Notes: a model not told the origin generated them from the sequence alone. Counted from the stretch's first letter, positions 24,272 through 33,612 are shown. The stretch: DNA of 64,000 nucleotides from Myxococcus qinghaiensis (GCF_024198215.1 NZ_JAKCFA010000001.1:248001-312000), one strand, 5' to 3'. Program-made: numbers and translations.

Positions 24272-25084
24272 TCAGGGCGTGTCGAGTGCCTGGCGAATCG
24301 CTCGGGTGATGGGGAAGTCGTCCTCTGCGTTGCCGTCGAGCGTCATGGGGCCCACGGGGAACAGTGGCGGCTGCGCCATGAAGCGCGGCCGCGTGCCCCG
24401 GTGGGGCTGCGCGGCGTGCACGATGAAGGGATGGCACAGGTAGACGGTTCCCGCGTCACCGCTGGCCAGGGCTTCCGGACAGGAAGCGGTTGCGTCGAGC
24501 CTCTGGGCGAGCTCCATGAAGCTCAGTCCGGTGTCGCCTTCCGGGGCGAGGAGCCTTGCGATCTGCTTGTGGGAGCCGATGCGGATGCGCGTGGGGGCGT
24601 CCTGCTCTCCGACGTCTGAGAACAGGAACAGCATGAGGAGCGCGCGGCCCCGCGAGGCGACATTGGAGCGCCACTCGAAGAAGGAGCCGGTGCCTCCATC
24701 TGGGGGCGGGAAGCTGACATCGACGTGCCAGCCATCGTCGCCGGGGTTCTCTGCGCTGGGGAAGCGGACGGGAAAGGAGCCCAGGCTCATCCGTGGAGCC
24801 CATCGGCCGGGACCGACGAGCTGGTCGTACGCGGCTCTCAAGCGTGGGGTGTTGGCTGCTTGTCGGAAGGGCTCCTGGACATATTCGCCGAGCCGGATGA
24901 CGGGACGTGTCCAGGTGGCTGGGTCGTCTGGGGAACAGCCCGTGTCGCGCCAGAGGATGTCGCGAGCGGCGTCAGCGACCTGTCTGGGAAAGGCGTCATC
25001 GAGCCGGACAAAGCCTTCCTCGATGAACCGCTGGACCTGGGCATCACTCAGGACAGACATGGGGGCAGGGTGGGGAGTGGTCAT
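24272..25084 (-). CDS. Phytanoyl-CoA dioxygenase (PhyH) family Fe(II)/2-oxoglutarate oxygenase
   Basis: A 270-residue protein. GWHVDVSF gives the His-x-Asp part of the iron triad and HPFIVHAAQPHRGTRPRFM gives the distal His and the 2-oxoglutarate-binding Arg. It should hydroxylate a small molecule using O2, Fe(II) and 2-oxoglutarate; the substrate is unknown. It stands alone, with no biosynthetic partner next to it. A second ATG at residue 9 (before SVLSDAQVQRF) is an equally good start. Confidence 0.83.
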   Translation of the reverse strand: MTTPHPAPMSVLSDAQVQRFIEEGFVRLDDAFPRQVADAARDILWRDTGCSPDDPATWTRPVIRLGEYVQEPFRQAANTPRLRAAYDQLVGPGRWAPRMSLGSFPVRFPSAENPGDDGWHVDVSFPPPDGGTGSFFEWRSNVASRGRALLMLFLFSDVGEQDAPTRIRIGSHKQIARLLAPEGDTGLSFMELAQRLDATASCPEALASGDAGTVYLCHPFIVHAAQPHRGTRPRFMAQPPLFPVGPMTLDGNAEDDFPITRAIRQALDTP

Positions 25085-25213
25085 GGATAGCGCCGCGACG
25101 AATGAGGTTCGTTGGACCTGACAGACTCAGCCGTACTACTTCACACTTGGAGCGGCTTCTTCCCTGACACAGGGGGGCAGGCCGCTCCGCCCGGTGGCGT
25201 TGGCGCAGCGGTC

Positions 25214-28200
25214 CTACGCGGAGGGTGACACCTGCTCGCGAGGCGGAAAGATGGCCTGTGCGGCACCTGAGACCAGCGGAGCTGCGTCCTGCTGGAGCCG
25301 CGCGAGCCGACCCAGGCGCTCCGGCGTCCAGCCTCGCCCCGGAGCCGCGTCGCGCACCAGGCACCACACCGCCACGCGCCGGGCCTCCGCGCTCCCGCTC
25401 GCGGTGAGCCGTGCCTCCACGGCTTCCAGCTCGCCCACGGGCAACGTGTTCACCGCGACACGGCACGCCTCCAGCGCATCCGCATGCAGGTGGCCTGACT
25501 CGCCCATGTGGGCCAGCCGTTCGGCCAGCTCCAACGGAGCCAGCGCCGCCGTGGCGCACCGCACACGCAGCGGCGCCAGGCGGCTGTCCTTCGAGAGGAC
25601 CCGCTCGGCCGCGCGCGCTGCCAGCATGTAGCTGGCGCGGGACTTCACGTTGTGGCCCAGGAGCTGTTCCAGCGCCACGGTCAACGCGCGCCGGTCCGAG
25701 GCCACTGCTTCCAACATTCCCTCCAGCCGCTCCAGGTCTCGTTCATTGGAGCGATGGAGCAAGGCTCGCATGGCCGCGCTCACCTCGTCATCGTAGGGCG
25801 ATGCCAGCCGAGCCCCACAGGCGGAGAGGAAGGTCCGCTCGACATCCTTCACGGCGAGCCACGCCGCGCGCTGAAGCAGGTCGATGCGCGCCTCCGGCTC
25901 GGGCCGCGCCAGCACCCGTCCGAGCAGGGCGGACAACTTGCGGTCAGAGACCTCGGTGAGCCGGTCCGCGGGTACGTCGCCCAGGCGCGCGGCCATGACC
26001 CAGTCGGCGTCCTCCACCGCGCGGGTGAAGACAGCCCACGTGGGCTCGCGCTCCAGGTGGTCCCAGAGCGCGCGCAGCATGGCGATGCGCACATCCCGGT
26101 GCAGACGCATTCCATCCAGCTCCACGAGTCGCTCGTAGGCGGCGTCCGCGCGCAGCTCCCCCAGCAGGCGCACCACCTCCTTGGCGACAGTGACCTTGGT
26201 GAGCGGGACACTGGCCAGCAGTGACAGCACGCGCCCGGGAGGCATGCCGTTGAGCGCACGTCGCAGCCCGTAGATGGCGACCCGCGCGCGGGCATCCTCC
26301 AGGCAGCGCAGCAGCGTCGGCACACCCTGGCCCTGGTCGCACCGCGACAGGACCTGGATGGCCTTGTCCCGCACCGCGAGCCGCGCGTCATCCACCAGCG
26401 CGCACAACCCTTCCATCGGCGCCCAATCCACCGCCGCGAGCGTCACGACGCCCCACAGCACCGTCGGCGTGTCGCGCTCCGGGTCCTCGACCAGCCGGCC
26501 CACCGCGCTCGAATACAGGGCGCTCTGCTCCGACGTCCACCGGTAGAAGCCGTTGCTGTTGAACACCAGCAGCCAGCCGGTCTTCGCCGTCGCGAAGCGG
26601 CCCTGGACGACGGGCGCGCCCAGGTAGGGCGTCAGCAGGTCCTGCCTGCGGCGGTGCAGGTACGTGTGAACGACGGGAAAGCAGATGACGCTGGCATCCG
26701 ACTTCAGCAGCCGAGGCAGCAGCCCGTCAAAAGCCGACCACGCCCGCAGCCGGAGCACCGTCAGGGCGGAGTGCGCCTCCTTTCCCAGGTTGAGCGCCAC
26801 ACGCTCCAGTCCGGAGATGAGCTCGGGATGCAGCGGCCGCGCTGCCTCTTCCGAGTGGGCCAGCGCGGTGATTTCGGCGAGCCAACCCCGGTCGAAGAAG
26901 CGTCGGACCATGGTGCCCACGGTGGACTCGAAGCCCGCGCGGTCGTGCTTGGACTGCCACTGGGCCATTCCCAACGCCAGCAGGGACCAGGGCGTCTTGT
27001 CGCGAACGGACACGATGAGCTCAGGCAGGCCCGGCACCAGCCGCACCCGCGCGCCCAGGCTGTTCACCAGCGCCAGCAGCGGCCCTCCACGCTCGCGCTG
27101 CGCCCAACCCCGGGCGATGCCCATGAGCTGAGGCGCGGCGGCGCGCACTTCGTCATCCGTGAGGAACTCCCCCAAGCGGGTGTTGAAGAGCTGGCCGCGC
27201 TCCTTGAGCAGGGTGGCCAACCACGTCGCACCCCAATCCGGCGCCCTGGCGAAGGTGCGCAGCAGCAGCGTCTCCGCGAGCTCCGCGGTCCGATAGGACA
27301 GGTCCGCCGCATCCAGCGCGTCGCGCAGCATCCGGCCCACGGCCTCGGTGTGCTCGTGGCGCCACACGCGACGAGGCCACAGCACGAGTGCCTCCAACAT
27401 CGCCGCGCGCACGGGGTCCTGCTCGTTCTTGCGTGCCAGGACCAGGGGCAGGGCACGGTCCACCAGGGCCGGCTCGTCGGCGCGCAGGCCGGGGATGGCC
27501 AGCAGCGAGGCCAGCGCCTCGGCGCGCACGTTGCCCTCCGGGTGGCCCAGATGGGACTTGAGGGCCGCTTCTGCTTCGTCCCAAGGCAGCAGTCGTGCGT
27601 ACTCCATGCGCTGCAGGGGCCGGGTGCCCAGGGCGACGACCTCGTGGAGATGCCGGCGCGCCTCGCGCTCCCGCAGGTCGATGGGCAGCGCGGTCAACGT
27701 GGCCAGGGGGATGACGCCCTCCGCATTCCTCGCGGCCACGCTCCAGCGCGCATGGACGCGCTCTCGCTCATGGGGGGCGAGGAGGGAGCGGAGCAACGGA
27801 GCGCCCCAGTCCGGCGCCACATCCACCGCCGAGGCCCAGGCCTCGACCACGGCGCGACGGGCGGACTCGGAGAGCCGGGTCAGCAAGGTCTTGGCGTCCC
27901 CCAGCGTGATGGGGGCGCGGCGAACGAGCCACACGAGCGCCTCCTCGCTCAACCGCGGCGCGGCGCGGGCGAACTGCTTCTCGAAAACGGGAGCGTGCTC
28001 ATGTCGCTGGAGCAGCGCCACGGCGGCCTGGGGCCGATGAAGCACCAGGCACTGCCAGGCGTAGGCATCGGGGTGGATGTGGCGGGAGAGCAGCAGCTCG
28101 AATACTTCCAGGGCCGCGTCGGGAGCCTGGTCGGCGATGCGAGGCAGGTACGCCTGGAGGTACATGCGCGTCACCGGGTCGGGCTCGCCCGTCACGGCCT

Positions 28201-28768
28201 TCAATTGCGAGCAGAACACCTCCGCGAGGATGCCGGGAGCGTCGTGCGCCAACCGGTTCCAGAAGCGCATGCTGGGGCGCGTGAGTGCGCGGGGGAGGTG
28301 GCGGCGGATTCCTTCGGGGGTCGCCCAGGGGACGGCGTCAGCGAAGTCGGGTACGTCCGCACCGATGGCCAGCCCGTCGAGATACGCGTCGATGACGCCC
28401 CTCCGCCCGAGCCGCACGAGGCCGCGGAGGAGTCCTTCCTGGCGGCGAATGGCGCGCGCCATCTTCAGCGCTTCCAGCGCCTGCGGGTCGTCACAGGCCA
28501 GGGGGACAAGATGGTAGGCGAGTGAGCGGACGCGGGCGGACACGTCGGTGGTGGCGGAGAGCACCTGCCTTCCATCGCGCAGGCTGTACTGAGCGAAGAG
28601 GGCGAGCTGCCGGTCATGGGCATCACCCTGAGACAACTGCCCAAGGACCTCGTGGACTTCGGGGTCCTTCAGTGCGAGGCGGCCCAGCTCGACCATCCGG
28701 TGGACGCGAGCATCGTGGTGGGTGACGGATAGCTCGGTGCGCAGGTCGGAGAGGCGGGTCTCGTGCAT
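25214..28768 (-). CDS. Giant HEAT-repeat protein
   Basis: A 1184-residue protein with no signal peptide or membrane helix, built almost wholly of paired helices of about 30-40 residues such as DEPALVDRALPLVLARKNEQDPV and DARLAVRDKAIQVLSR. These are HEAT-like repeats. The mid region has HTYLHRRRQDLLTPYLGAPVVQGRFATAKTGWLL, which is not repeat-like and may be a separate insert. The ATG at 28768 starts HETRLSDLRTELSV. Such proteins are scaffolds in myxobacteria; no partner can be read from the neighbours. It shows no obvious link to the flanking genes. Confidence 0.82.
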   Translation of the reverse strand: MHETRLSDLRTELSVTHHDARVHRMVELGRLALKDPEVHEVLGQLSQGDAHDRQLALFAQYSLRDGRQVLSATTDVSARVRSLAYHLVPLACDDPQALEALKMARAIRRQEGLLRGLVRLGRRGVIDAYLDGLAIGADVPDFADAVPWATPEGIRRHLPRALTRPSMRFWNRLAHDAPGILAEVFCSQLKAVTGEPDPVTRMYLQAYLPRIADQAPDAALEVFELLLSRHIHPDAYAWQCLVLHRPQAAVALLQRHEHAPVFEKQFARAAPRLSEEALVWLVRRAPITLGDAKTLLTRLSESARRAVVEAWASAVDVAPDWGAPLLRSLLAPHERERVHARWSVAARNAEGVIPLATLTALPIDLREREARRHLHEVVALGTRPLQRMEYARLLPWDEAEAALKSHLGHPEGNVRAEALASLLAIPGLRADEPALVDRALPLVLARKNEQDPVRAAMLEALVLWPRRVWRHEHTEAVGRMLRDALDAADLSYRTAELAETLLLRTFARAPDWGATWLATLLKERGQLFNTRLGEFLTDDEVRAAAPQLMGIARGWAQRERGGPLLALVNSLGARVRLVPGLPELIVSVRDKTPWSLLALGMAQWQSKHDRAGFESTVGTMVRRFFDRGWLAEITALAHSEEAARPLHPELISGLERVALNLGKEAHSALTVLRLRAWSAFDGLLPRLLKSDASVICFPVVHTYLHRRRQDLLTPYLGAPVVQGRFATAKTGWLLVFNSNGFYRWTSEQSALYSSAVGRLVEDPERDTPTVLWGVVTLAAVDWAPMEGLCALVDDARLAVRDKAIQVLSRCDQGQGVPTLLRCLEDARARVAIYGLRRALNGMPPGRVLSLLASVPLTKVTVAKEVVRLLGELRADAAYERLVELDGMRLHRDVRIAMLRALWDHLEREPTWAVFTRAVEDADWVMAARLGDVPADRLTEVSDRKLSALLGRVLARPEPEARIDLLQRAAWLAVKDVERTFLSACGARLASPYDDEVSAAMRALLHRSNERDLERLEGMLEAVASDRRALTVALEQLLGHNVKSRASYMLAARAAERVLSKDSRLAPLRVRCATAALAPLELAERLAHMGESGHLHADALEACRVAVNTLPVGELEAVEARLTASGSAEARRVAVWCLVRDAAPGRGWTPERLGRLARLQQDAAPLVSGAAQAIFPPREQVSPSA

Positions 28769-28980
28769 GGACGCGGGAGACTGGCCGACGTTCCCCGGCC
28801 TGACAACCCCAGCCCAAGCGACCCGACGCCTCACGCGGAACCTGCTCCACACCCAGCGCCTGCTCCACACTCAGAGCCACATCACCCGCAAGCGCATCCG
28901 CTGGGAATAGTCCGCGGCCTTCGCGGTGAACCGTTTTGTAACCGCGCTGCACGGGCTCTGACTGGCCCGCGCGGCGCGCG

Positions 28981-30447
28981 TCACGCCGCCCAGGCCCAAG
29001 CGGCATGTCCACCCGGGCGCACGAGCAGTCCGCCCACGCCGTGCAGCGGGCTCTCCGCCCGCGGCGCATCGATCTCCAAGGTCTCCATCCGGGGCGTCCA
29101 GCCCGGTGTCCCCTGTGGCGGCACCCGAGGGCCTCCCTTCGCGTGGAGCCACAGCCAGCGGCCCGAGTGCAGGCCCGCGTAGAGCCGGCGCTGGCCACCG
29201 TCCGCGAGCGACAGCGGCACGTCCGCGAGCCGTCGGCCCGTCCACTCCGGAAGTGGCGCGCGAGTGTCCGGAGGCGCGGGCAGCAGGGGCGCCGGGTAGG
29301 TGACGTCGAGCCCACCGAGGTGCTCGGCGAGGTGGCGATTCACCTCGGGATTGCGCAGCACCCCGTTCATCAGCTCGCGCAGGGCCAGCGTCTCCGGAGT
29401 GAAACCCATCAGCGCGGACTGGGCCTCCGTGTTGCGCAGCAGGGTGCGGCCCACGGCCTGACGCTCGCGGTGGTAGCTGTCCAGGAGCGCGTCCGGCGCG
29501 CCCTCACGCAGGACGGCGGCCAGCTTCCATCCCAGGTTCATCGCGTCCTGGAGGCCCACGTTGAGGCCCTGGCCTCCGGCGGGGTAGTGCATGTGCGCGG
29601 CGTCGCCAGCGAGCAGGATGCGGCCCCTCCGGTAGGTGTCCGCCAGCCGCGTCTCGTTGCCGAAGCGAGAGAGCCACTGGGGCTCCTTCATGCCGAAGTC
29701 GGAGCCCGCCACGCGCTCCAGGCTCGTCTTCAGCTCTTCCAAGGTGAGCGGCTCACGCAGCGGCGTGCCCTCGCGTAGGGCGTCGGTGACGATGGCCCGG
29801 TACAGGCTCCCCTGGCCCAGCGGGACGATGACCGCGTTGCCGTGCGCGTTGTTGATGGCGAGGAAGGGCGCGGACGGCGGTCGCTCCAGCACGGCGTCGC
29901 CCAACATCGACGTGCGCGTGGTCTCCGTGCCAGGGAAGTCGATGCCCGCGAGCCGCCGCACGGCGCTGCGCGCACCATCCGCGCCCACCACATACCGCGC
30001 GCGGCAGGAGAACACCTGTCCCTCCGCGCTTCCCTCAAGCTCCACGCCTTCCGCGTCCCACCGTAGCGCCTCCACGGCATGCCCTCGCCGCAGGTCCACT
30101 CCCAGCTCCCGCGCGCGCTCCTCGAGGAGCGCCTCCGTCACGGCCTGCGGAAGGAACAGCGTGAAGCGGAAGGCCGTGTCGAGCCCGGAGAAGTCCAGCC
30201 GCGTGTCGAGCAGCCCGAAGTGGCCCGTGGGCAAGGGCCGGCCCCGGCTCAGGAAGCGCTCCTCCAGGCCTCTCAGAGCGAGGACTTCGAGGGAGCGCGG
30301 ATGCATCGTCAGTGCGCGCGACTCGCGGACCGGTGTGCTCCGGCGCTCGAACAGCCGCACGCGCACCCCCGCCAGGGCCAGCTCGCACGCCAACATCAGC
30401 CCCGTCGGGCCTCCCCCGACGACCGCCACGTCGATGACTTCCTCCAT
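28981..30447 (-). CDS. FAD-dependent aromatic/antibiotic monooxygenase (rifampin monooxygenase / TetX-like superfamily)
   Basis: A 488-residue class A flavin monooxygenase with VAVVGGGPTGLMLACELALAG (GxGxxG, residues 8-28), the acidic LFERR, the DG motif VVGADGARSAVRR, and AGDAAHMHYPAGGQGLN (GD motif). A thioredoxin-like C-terminal tail follows as in phenol hydroxylase and rifampin monooxygenase. It should hydroxylate a phenolic or polyketide compound with NAD(P)H and O2. The divergent TetR gene and twin operators suggest induction by its own substrate, in the manner of antibiotic-resistance genes. The exact substrate is unknown. Confidence 0.85.
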   Translation of the reverse strand: MEEVIDVAVVGGGPTGLMLACELALAGVRVRLFERRSTPVRESRALTMHPRSLEVLALRGLEERFLSRGRPLPTGHFGLLDTRLDFSGLDTAFRFTLFLPQAVTEALLEERARELGVDLRRGHAVEALRWDAEGVELEGSAEGQVFSCRARYVVGADGARSAVRRLAGIDFPGTETTRTSMLGDAVLERPPSAPFLAINNAHGNAVIVPLGQGSLYRAIVTDALREGTPLREPLTLEELKTSLERVAGSDFGMKEPQWLSRFGNETRLADTYRRGRILLAGDAAHMHYPAGGQGLNVGLQDAMNLGWKLAAVLREGAPDALLDSYHRERQAVGRTLLRNTEAQSALMGFTPETLALRELMNGVLRNPEVNRHLAEHLGGLDVTYPAPLLPAPPDTRAPLPEWTGRRLADVPLSLADGGQRRLYAGLHSGRWLWLHAKGGPRVPPQGTPGWTPRMETLEIDAPRAESPLHGVGGLLVRPGGHAAWAWAA

Positions 30448-30467
30448 GAAGCACTCCCTCGCCTTCG

Positions 30468-30486
30468 AATCTAACGTTGTTAGATT
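30468..30486. promoter_or_regulatory. TetR-type operator 1 (19-bp palindrome)
   Basis: AATCTAAC-gtt-GTTAGATT is a perfect 8+8 palindrome with a 3-base centre, 21 bases upstream of the monooxygenase ATG. It shares the TCTA...TAGA core and the 19-bp length of the classical tetO. Probably bound by the TetR protein of 30534-31160. Confidence 0.8.
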
Positions 30487-30488
30487 TC

Positions 30489-30505
30489 ATCTAACGGCGT
30501 TAGAT
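30489..30505. promoter_or_regulatory. TetR-type operator 2 (17-bp palindrome)
   Basis: ATCTAAC-ggc-GTTAGAT repeats the half-sites of operator 1 exactly. The two centres are 20 bp apart, about two helical turns, so two dimers would bind on the same face. It lies 28 bases upstream of the TetR start. Confidence 0.8.
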
Positions 30506-30533
30506 TGGGTCGTCAAGTCGGGGTGCCAGGCGC

Positions 30534-31160
30534 ATGCGAATTCAACGAGAGCGGGTGGTGGAGGCGGCATGGACGTTGGTGGATGAGGTGGGCGTGGAGG
30601 GGCTGACGATGCGCTCCCTCGCGCAGGCGCTCGCCATCCAGGCGCCCTCGCTGTACTGGCACTTCCCGAGCAAACAGGTGCTGCTGGAGTCGATGGCGGA
30701 CGCGCTCCTGGAGGACGTGGGCCGGGTGCGAGAGCCGAAGGCCGCATGGGACGCGGTGGTGCGGAGCGTGGCGGGCCAGCTTCGGCGCGCCTTCCTGGGC
30801 CACCGCGACGGCGCCCGGGTGTTCGCTGGAACCGTCGTCGTGTCGGAGAACACGTTCCGGGTGAGCGAGTTGCTGATGGAGGCGCTAGGGCAGGGGGGCC
30901 TCGCGCCGAAGGAGGCGGGCTGGGCCACCTTCGCACTGCTCGACTACGTGCTCGGCTTCACCATTGAGGAGCAGTCCTTCGGCGCGCAGCCGGAGGAGGG
31001 CCCTTCGGTGGCGGAACGGATGCGGGCGCTCGCCACCTCGCGCTATCCGCACGTCGCACGAGCGGTGGAGGCCCTCGTCGACACCGACTTCGAGGCGCGC
31101 TTCGCCTTCGGTCTGGAGTTGTTCATCTCGGGGCTGCGAGGCCGCCGACCCAAGCGCTGA
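30534..31160 (+). CDS. TetR-family repressor (tetracycline-repressor subfamily)
   Basis: A 208-residue regulator. The HTH is GLTMRSLAQALAIQAPSLYWHFPSKQVLL (residues about 23-51), close to the Tn10 TetR class in the LYWH pattern and length (about 207). The rest is an all-helical ligand and dimer domain with a TetR_C-like end (FGLELFISGLRG). It is divergent from the flavin monooxygenase, with two palindromes between them, so it should repress both genes and leave the DNA on binding a small molecule. The ATG has a weak AGG five bases upstream. Confidence 0.9.
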   Translation: MRIQRERVVEAAWTLVDEVGVEGLTMRSLAQALAIQAPSLYWHFPSKQVLLESMADALLEDVGRVREPKAAWDAVVRSVAGQLRRAFLGHRDGARVFAGTVVVSENTFRVSELLMEALGQGGLAPKEAGWATFALLDYVLGFTIEEQSFGAQPEEGPSVAERMRALATSRYPHVARAVEALVDTDFEARFAFGLELFISGLRGRRPKR

Positions 31161-31326
31161 AGGCACGGCATGCATGACGTGAGGCCGCGAATCCGACGGC
31201 ATGAAAATCGTGCAGCGCGCCGCGCAACTTCTCGGGAATGCACAGCCGGCGACGACCAGGATGCTCCCAGGGCTTCGTATTTCTCTTTGGCTACGTCAGC
31301 CGATGTTCCTTCCAGGAGAGAGAAGC

Positions 31327-32019
31327 ATGTTTGGAGCCGTGCGAATTCCCAAGCTCGTGACAGCCTTTGCATCCGCCATCGTCGCACTGGTCTCGGCCCC
31401 GGCTTTGGCTGGGACTGTATGGTTTGACACGACGGCTGCGATGCGGAGCGCTGGGGGCTTTCCCATCGCCAACCGCAGCGACGTGAACTGGGCCTACGCG
31501 AACCGGAGCGCGGAGGCGGTGTGTAACGACAATGGTTATGCGCGAGGCATGTACACCGGCGAGCAGGACGGTGAGCTGATGGGCATCCACTGCTTCACCT
31601 CTGACATGGTGACCTGGCAGGACCTCCCCGGCAGTGATGCGCGGGCGTGGGCCTTGTGGCAGGGCAGCTCCACTTCGCTCGATTCGCAGGCGGCCTACAA
31701 CACGGGAGCCATCGCGGATAGGGAGTGCGGCTCCGTCTACAACACGGGGTTCTTCACGGGATTCCAGAACACGTCAGCGGATGTCATGGGCCTGGTCTGC
31801 ATCCCGAGCACCTACGTGGTGCAGCGTGGGGTCGACACCAATGACTCCCGGTTCCCGTTCCTCAGCGGGTTGAACCCGCCGTTCACCTCGTGGTGGTACC
31901 TGCGCTCGTCCATCAATCGGGTCTGCCAGTACTACGGTTACTCCACGGGCACGATGGACAACTACGTCAGCACCGGTGTCCCGTTCGTGCTGAACCTCGG
32001 GCTCCAGTGCATCTACTGA
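31327..32019 (+). CDS. Secreted protein of unknown function
   Basis: A 230-residue protein with a signal peptide (LVTAFASAIVALVSAPALAGTVWFD, cleavage after ALA near residue 27) and a good AGGAG before the ATG at 31327. The mature part contains six Cys residues spread as CNDNGY, GIHCF, DRECGSVYNTGFF, GLVCIP, RVCQYYGY and LQCIY, suggesting disulfides. Repeated Tyr-x-x-Gly turns (CNDNGYARGMYTGEQ, CGSVYNTGFFTGFQ, CQYYGYSTG) look like three related units of about 75 residues. No family is recognised. Confidence 0.72.
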   Translation: MFGAVRIPKLVTAFASAIVALVSAPALAGTVWFDTTAAMRSAGGFPIANRSDVNWAYANRSAEAVCNDNGYARGMYTGEQDGELMGIHCFTSDMVTWQDLPGSDARAWALWQGSSTSLDSQAAYNTGAIADRECGSVYNTGFFTGFQNTSADVMGLVCIPSTYVVQRGVDTNDSRFPFLSGLNPPFTSWWYLRSSINRVCQYYGYSTGTMDNYVSTGVPFVLNLGLQCIY

Positions 32020-32104
32020 GTCGCGAGAAGCCCCGGAGGCCGTGTGCGAGCCTCCGGAGCGTGCGTCACGGCCTCGGTCCCTGATAGGCCCCGGGGCAGT
32101 AGAG

Positions 32105-32135
32105 GTACTGGATGTACTGGAAAAAACAATTCCAG
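32105..32135. repeat. Short direct and inverted repeats upstream of a lipoprotein gene
   Basis: GTACTGGA occurs twice, 9 bp apart (32105-32112 and 32114-32121). The second overlaps a CTGGAA-AAAACAA-TTCCAG hairpin (32117-32135). The A-rich loop is unusual for this genome. It could be the terminator of the preceding secreted-protein gene or a regulator site for the next. Confidence 0.4.
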
Positions 32136-32271
32136 GGCTGACCAGGGGCACTGCGTTACCGGTGCTGCTGGGTCGGGTGTCCGGTCAGGAGCCGTTTATT
32201 CGCACGGACGTTCAACCAACCTGAGACGAACCGACGTAACTCCTGCTGGAGTCTTGTCCAAGGAGAGCACC

Positions 32272-33015
32272 GTGAACGTCGTTCGTTGGAGTTTTGCCGT
32301 CATGGCGTTGTCAGTCATGGCCTGTGGAAGCATGGAGGAAGCGCCCGAGTCCGCAATCCAGTCGGACCCCCTGGAGGAACAGGTGTCGGAGCTTCGGGCC
32401 TGCTCAACCTCGCTCGACTGCCGGACCGGTTGTACGTGCAGCACGAGTGGGGTCTGCGTGGGCCTCTCCAGTCCGCCGCCGCCCTCGGGTTACTGCGATG
32501 TCGCTCCCGTGCGCGCTTGCAACACGGGCGCGGACTGCACGTCCGGCTGCCTGTGCTCGAACAACGTCTGCATCAACGACGGTGGATTCAGCCCTCCCGC
32601 CAACTGCCTGCTGGCGCCCCCGGACTCGTACGAGAACGACAACTCGCACACCACGGCCTCGTCGTACCTGGGCTATCCGCAGGTTGGACATACGTTCCAC
32701 CGAGCGGGAGACGTCGACTGGGTACTCGGTGCCACGAACATCAATCAGTTGTTGACCGTGGAGGCCTACAACCTGCGCAGCGCGCCGTTGCGGCTGGACG
32801 TCCATGCGTACAACCATGCCACCCGCACGCTGGGCGCGCTCCTGACCAGCGCCACGACGACGGTCTGCTCGGATATCACTCCCGCCTGCATGGTGTATCG
32901 GGCAACCGTCAACGTGACGCCGGGTGTCTATGCGGTGAAAGTCACGGACCTGCGCAGCGTCCCGGCGGGCTCTGACTGGCGGCCCACGTCGGGGTATGAC
33001 CTGAAGATGTACTGA
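32272..33015 (+). CDS. Cys-rich lipoprotein with a beta-sandwich C-terminus
   Basis: A 247-residue protein starting with GTG, which has AAGGAG seven bases upstream. The lipobox LSVMAC places the lipid on Cys near residue 17. Two Cys-rich units follow, STSLDCRTGCTCSTSGVC and NTGADCTSGCLCSNNVC, the D-C-x3-C-x-C-x4/5-C pattern common on myxobacterial surface proteins. Residues about 115-247 (SYENDNSHTTASSY... DVDWV... YAVKVTD) resemble a pre-peptidase C-terminal beta-sandwich. Probably exposed at the cell surface; function unknown. Confidence 0.78.
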   Translation: MNVVRWSFAVMALSVMACGSMEEAPESAIQSDPLEEQVSELRACSTSLDCRTGCTCSTSGVCVGLSSPPPPSGYCDVAPVRACNTGADCTSGCLCSNNVCINDGGFSPPANCLLAPPDSYENDNSHTTASSYLGYPQVGHTFHRAGDVDWVLGATNINQLLTVEAYNLRSAPLRLDVHAYNHATRTLGALLTSATTTVCSDITPACMVYRATVNVTPGVYAVKVTDLRSVPAGSDWRPTSGYDLKMY

Positions 33016-33107
33016 GTCATGCACCTTCGCGACGGAGCGGCCTCGGGACCGCCGCTCCGTCGCTCGCGTCGCCCGCTCAGGGGACGCATTGGGAGATGCG
33101 GGACGCT

Positions 33108-33491
33108 TCAGACCTGGTTGAGCATGATGAGGTTTCCACAGGTGTCTTCGAAGATGGCCCCCATGACGGGCCCCATCTGGATGGGCTTCTGTCGGAACAC
33201 CACGCCCAGCGCGCTCAGCCGCTCGTAGTCCTTCTGGATGTCCGAGGACATGAGCGCCGTGGCGGGAATGCCGTCCGCGATCAAGGCCTTCTGGTACGTC
33301 GTCGCCGCTGGATGCCCATTGGGCTCCAGGACGAGCTGCGTACCTTCAGGGTCCTCGGGCGAGACCACCGTTATCCACCGCGCACCTCCCGCGGGGACGT
33401 TCACCTTCTCCACGAAGCCCACCTTCTCCGTGTAGAACTTGAGCGCCTTTTCCTGGTCATCGACGAACAGACTGCAGAAGGGGATTCGCAT
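33108..33491 (-). CDS. VOC (glyoxalase/bleomycin resistance) superfamily protein
   Basis: A 127-residue protein with the beta-alpha-beta-beta-beta repeats of the VOC fold: FCSLFVDDQEKALKFYTEKVGF at the start, TQLVLEP in the middle and MGAIFEDTCGNLIMLNQV at the end. The DTCGN turn and a preceding Glu/His set could bind a metal. It could be a lyase, isomerase or binding protein; the substrate is unknown. Confidence 0.85.
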   Translation of the reverse strand: MRIPFCSLFVDDQEKALKFYTEKVGFVEKVNVPAGGARWITVVSPEDPEGTQLVLEPNGHPAATTYQKALIADGIPATALMSSDIQKDYERLSALGVVFRQKPIQMGPVMGAIFEDTCGNLIMLNQV

Positions 33492-33612
33492 CGTTGCCTC
33501 GGGAATGGATTGCGCCGCCAGGGGGCATCCGGACGACGTTCAACCGCTTCGTTGAGCATAGCGAGGGTGTCGTGACAGTCAACCATCTGGTTGTGCGTTG
33601 AGGTGACTCCAC

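Noticed and set aside
26654-28525. A 623-residue plus-strand frame opposite the HEAT-repeat gene
   Set aside because: Low-complexity Gln/Arg/Gly composition and no start signal; the minus-strand HEAT-repeat reading is far more protein-like.
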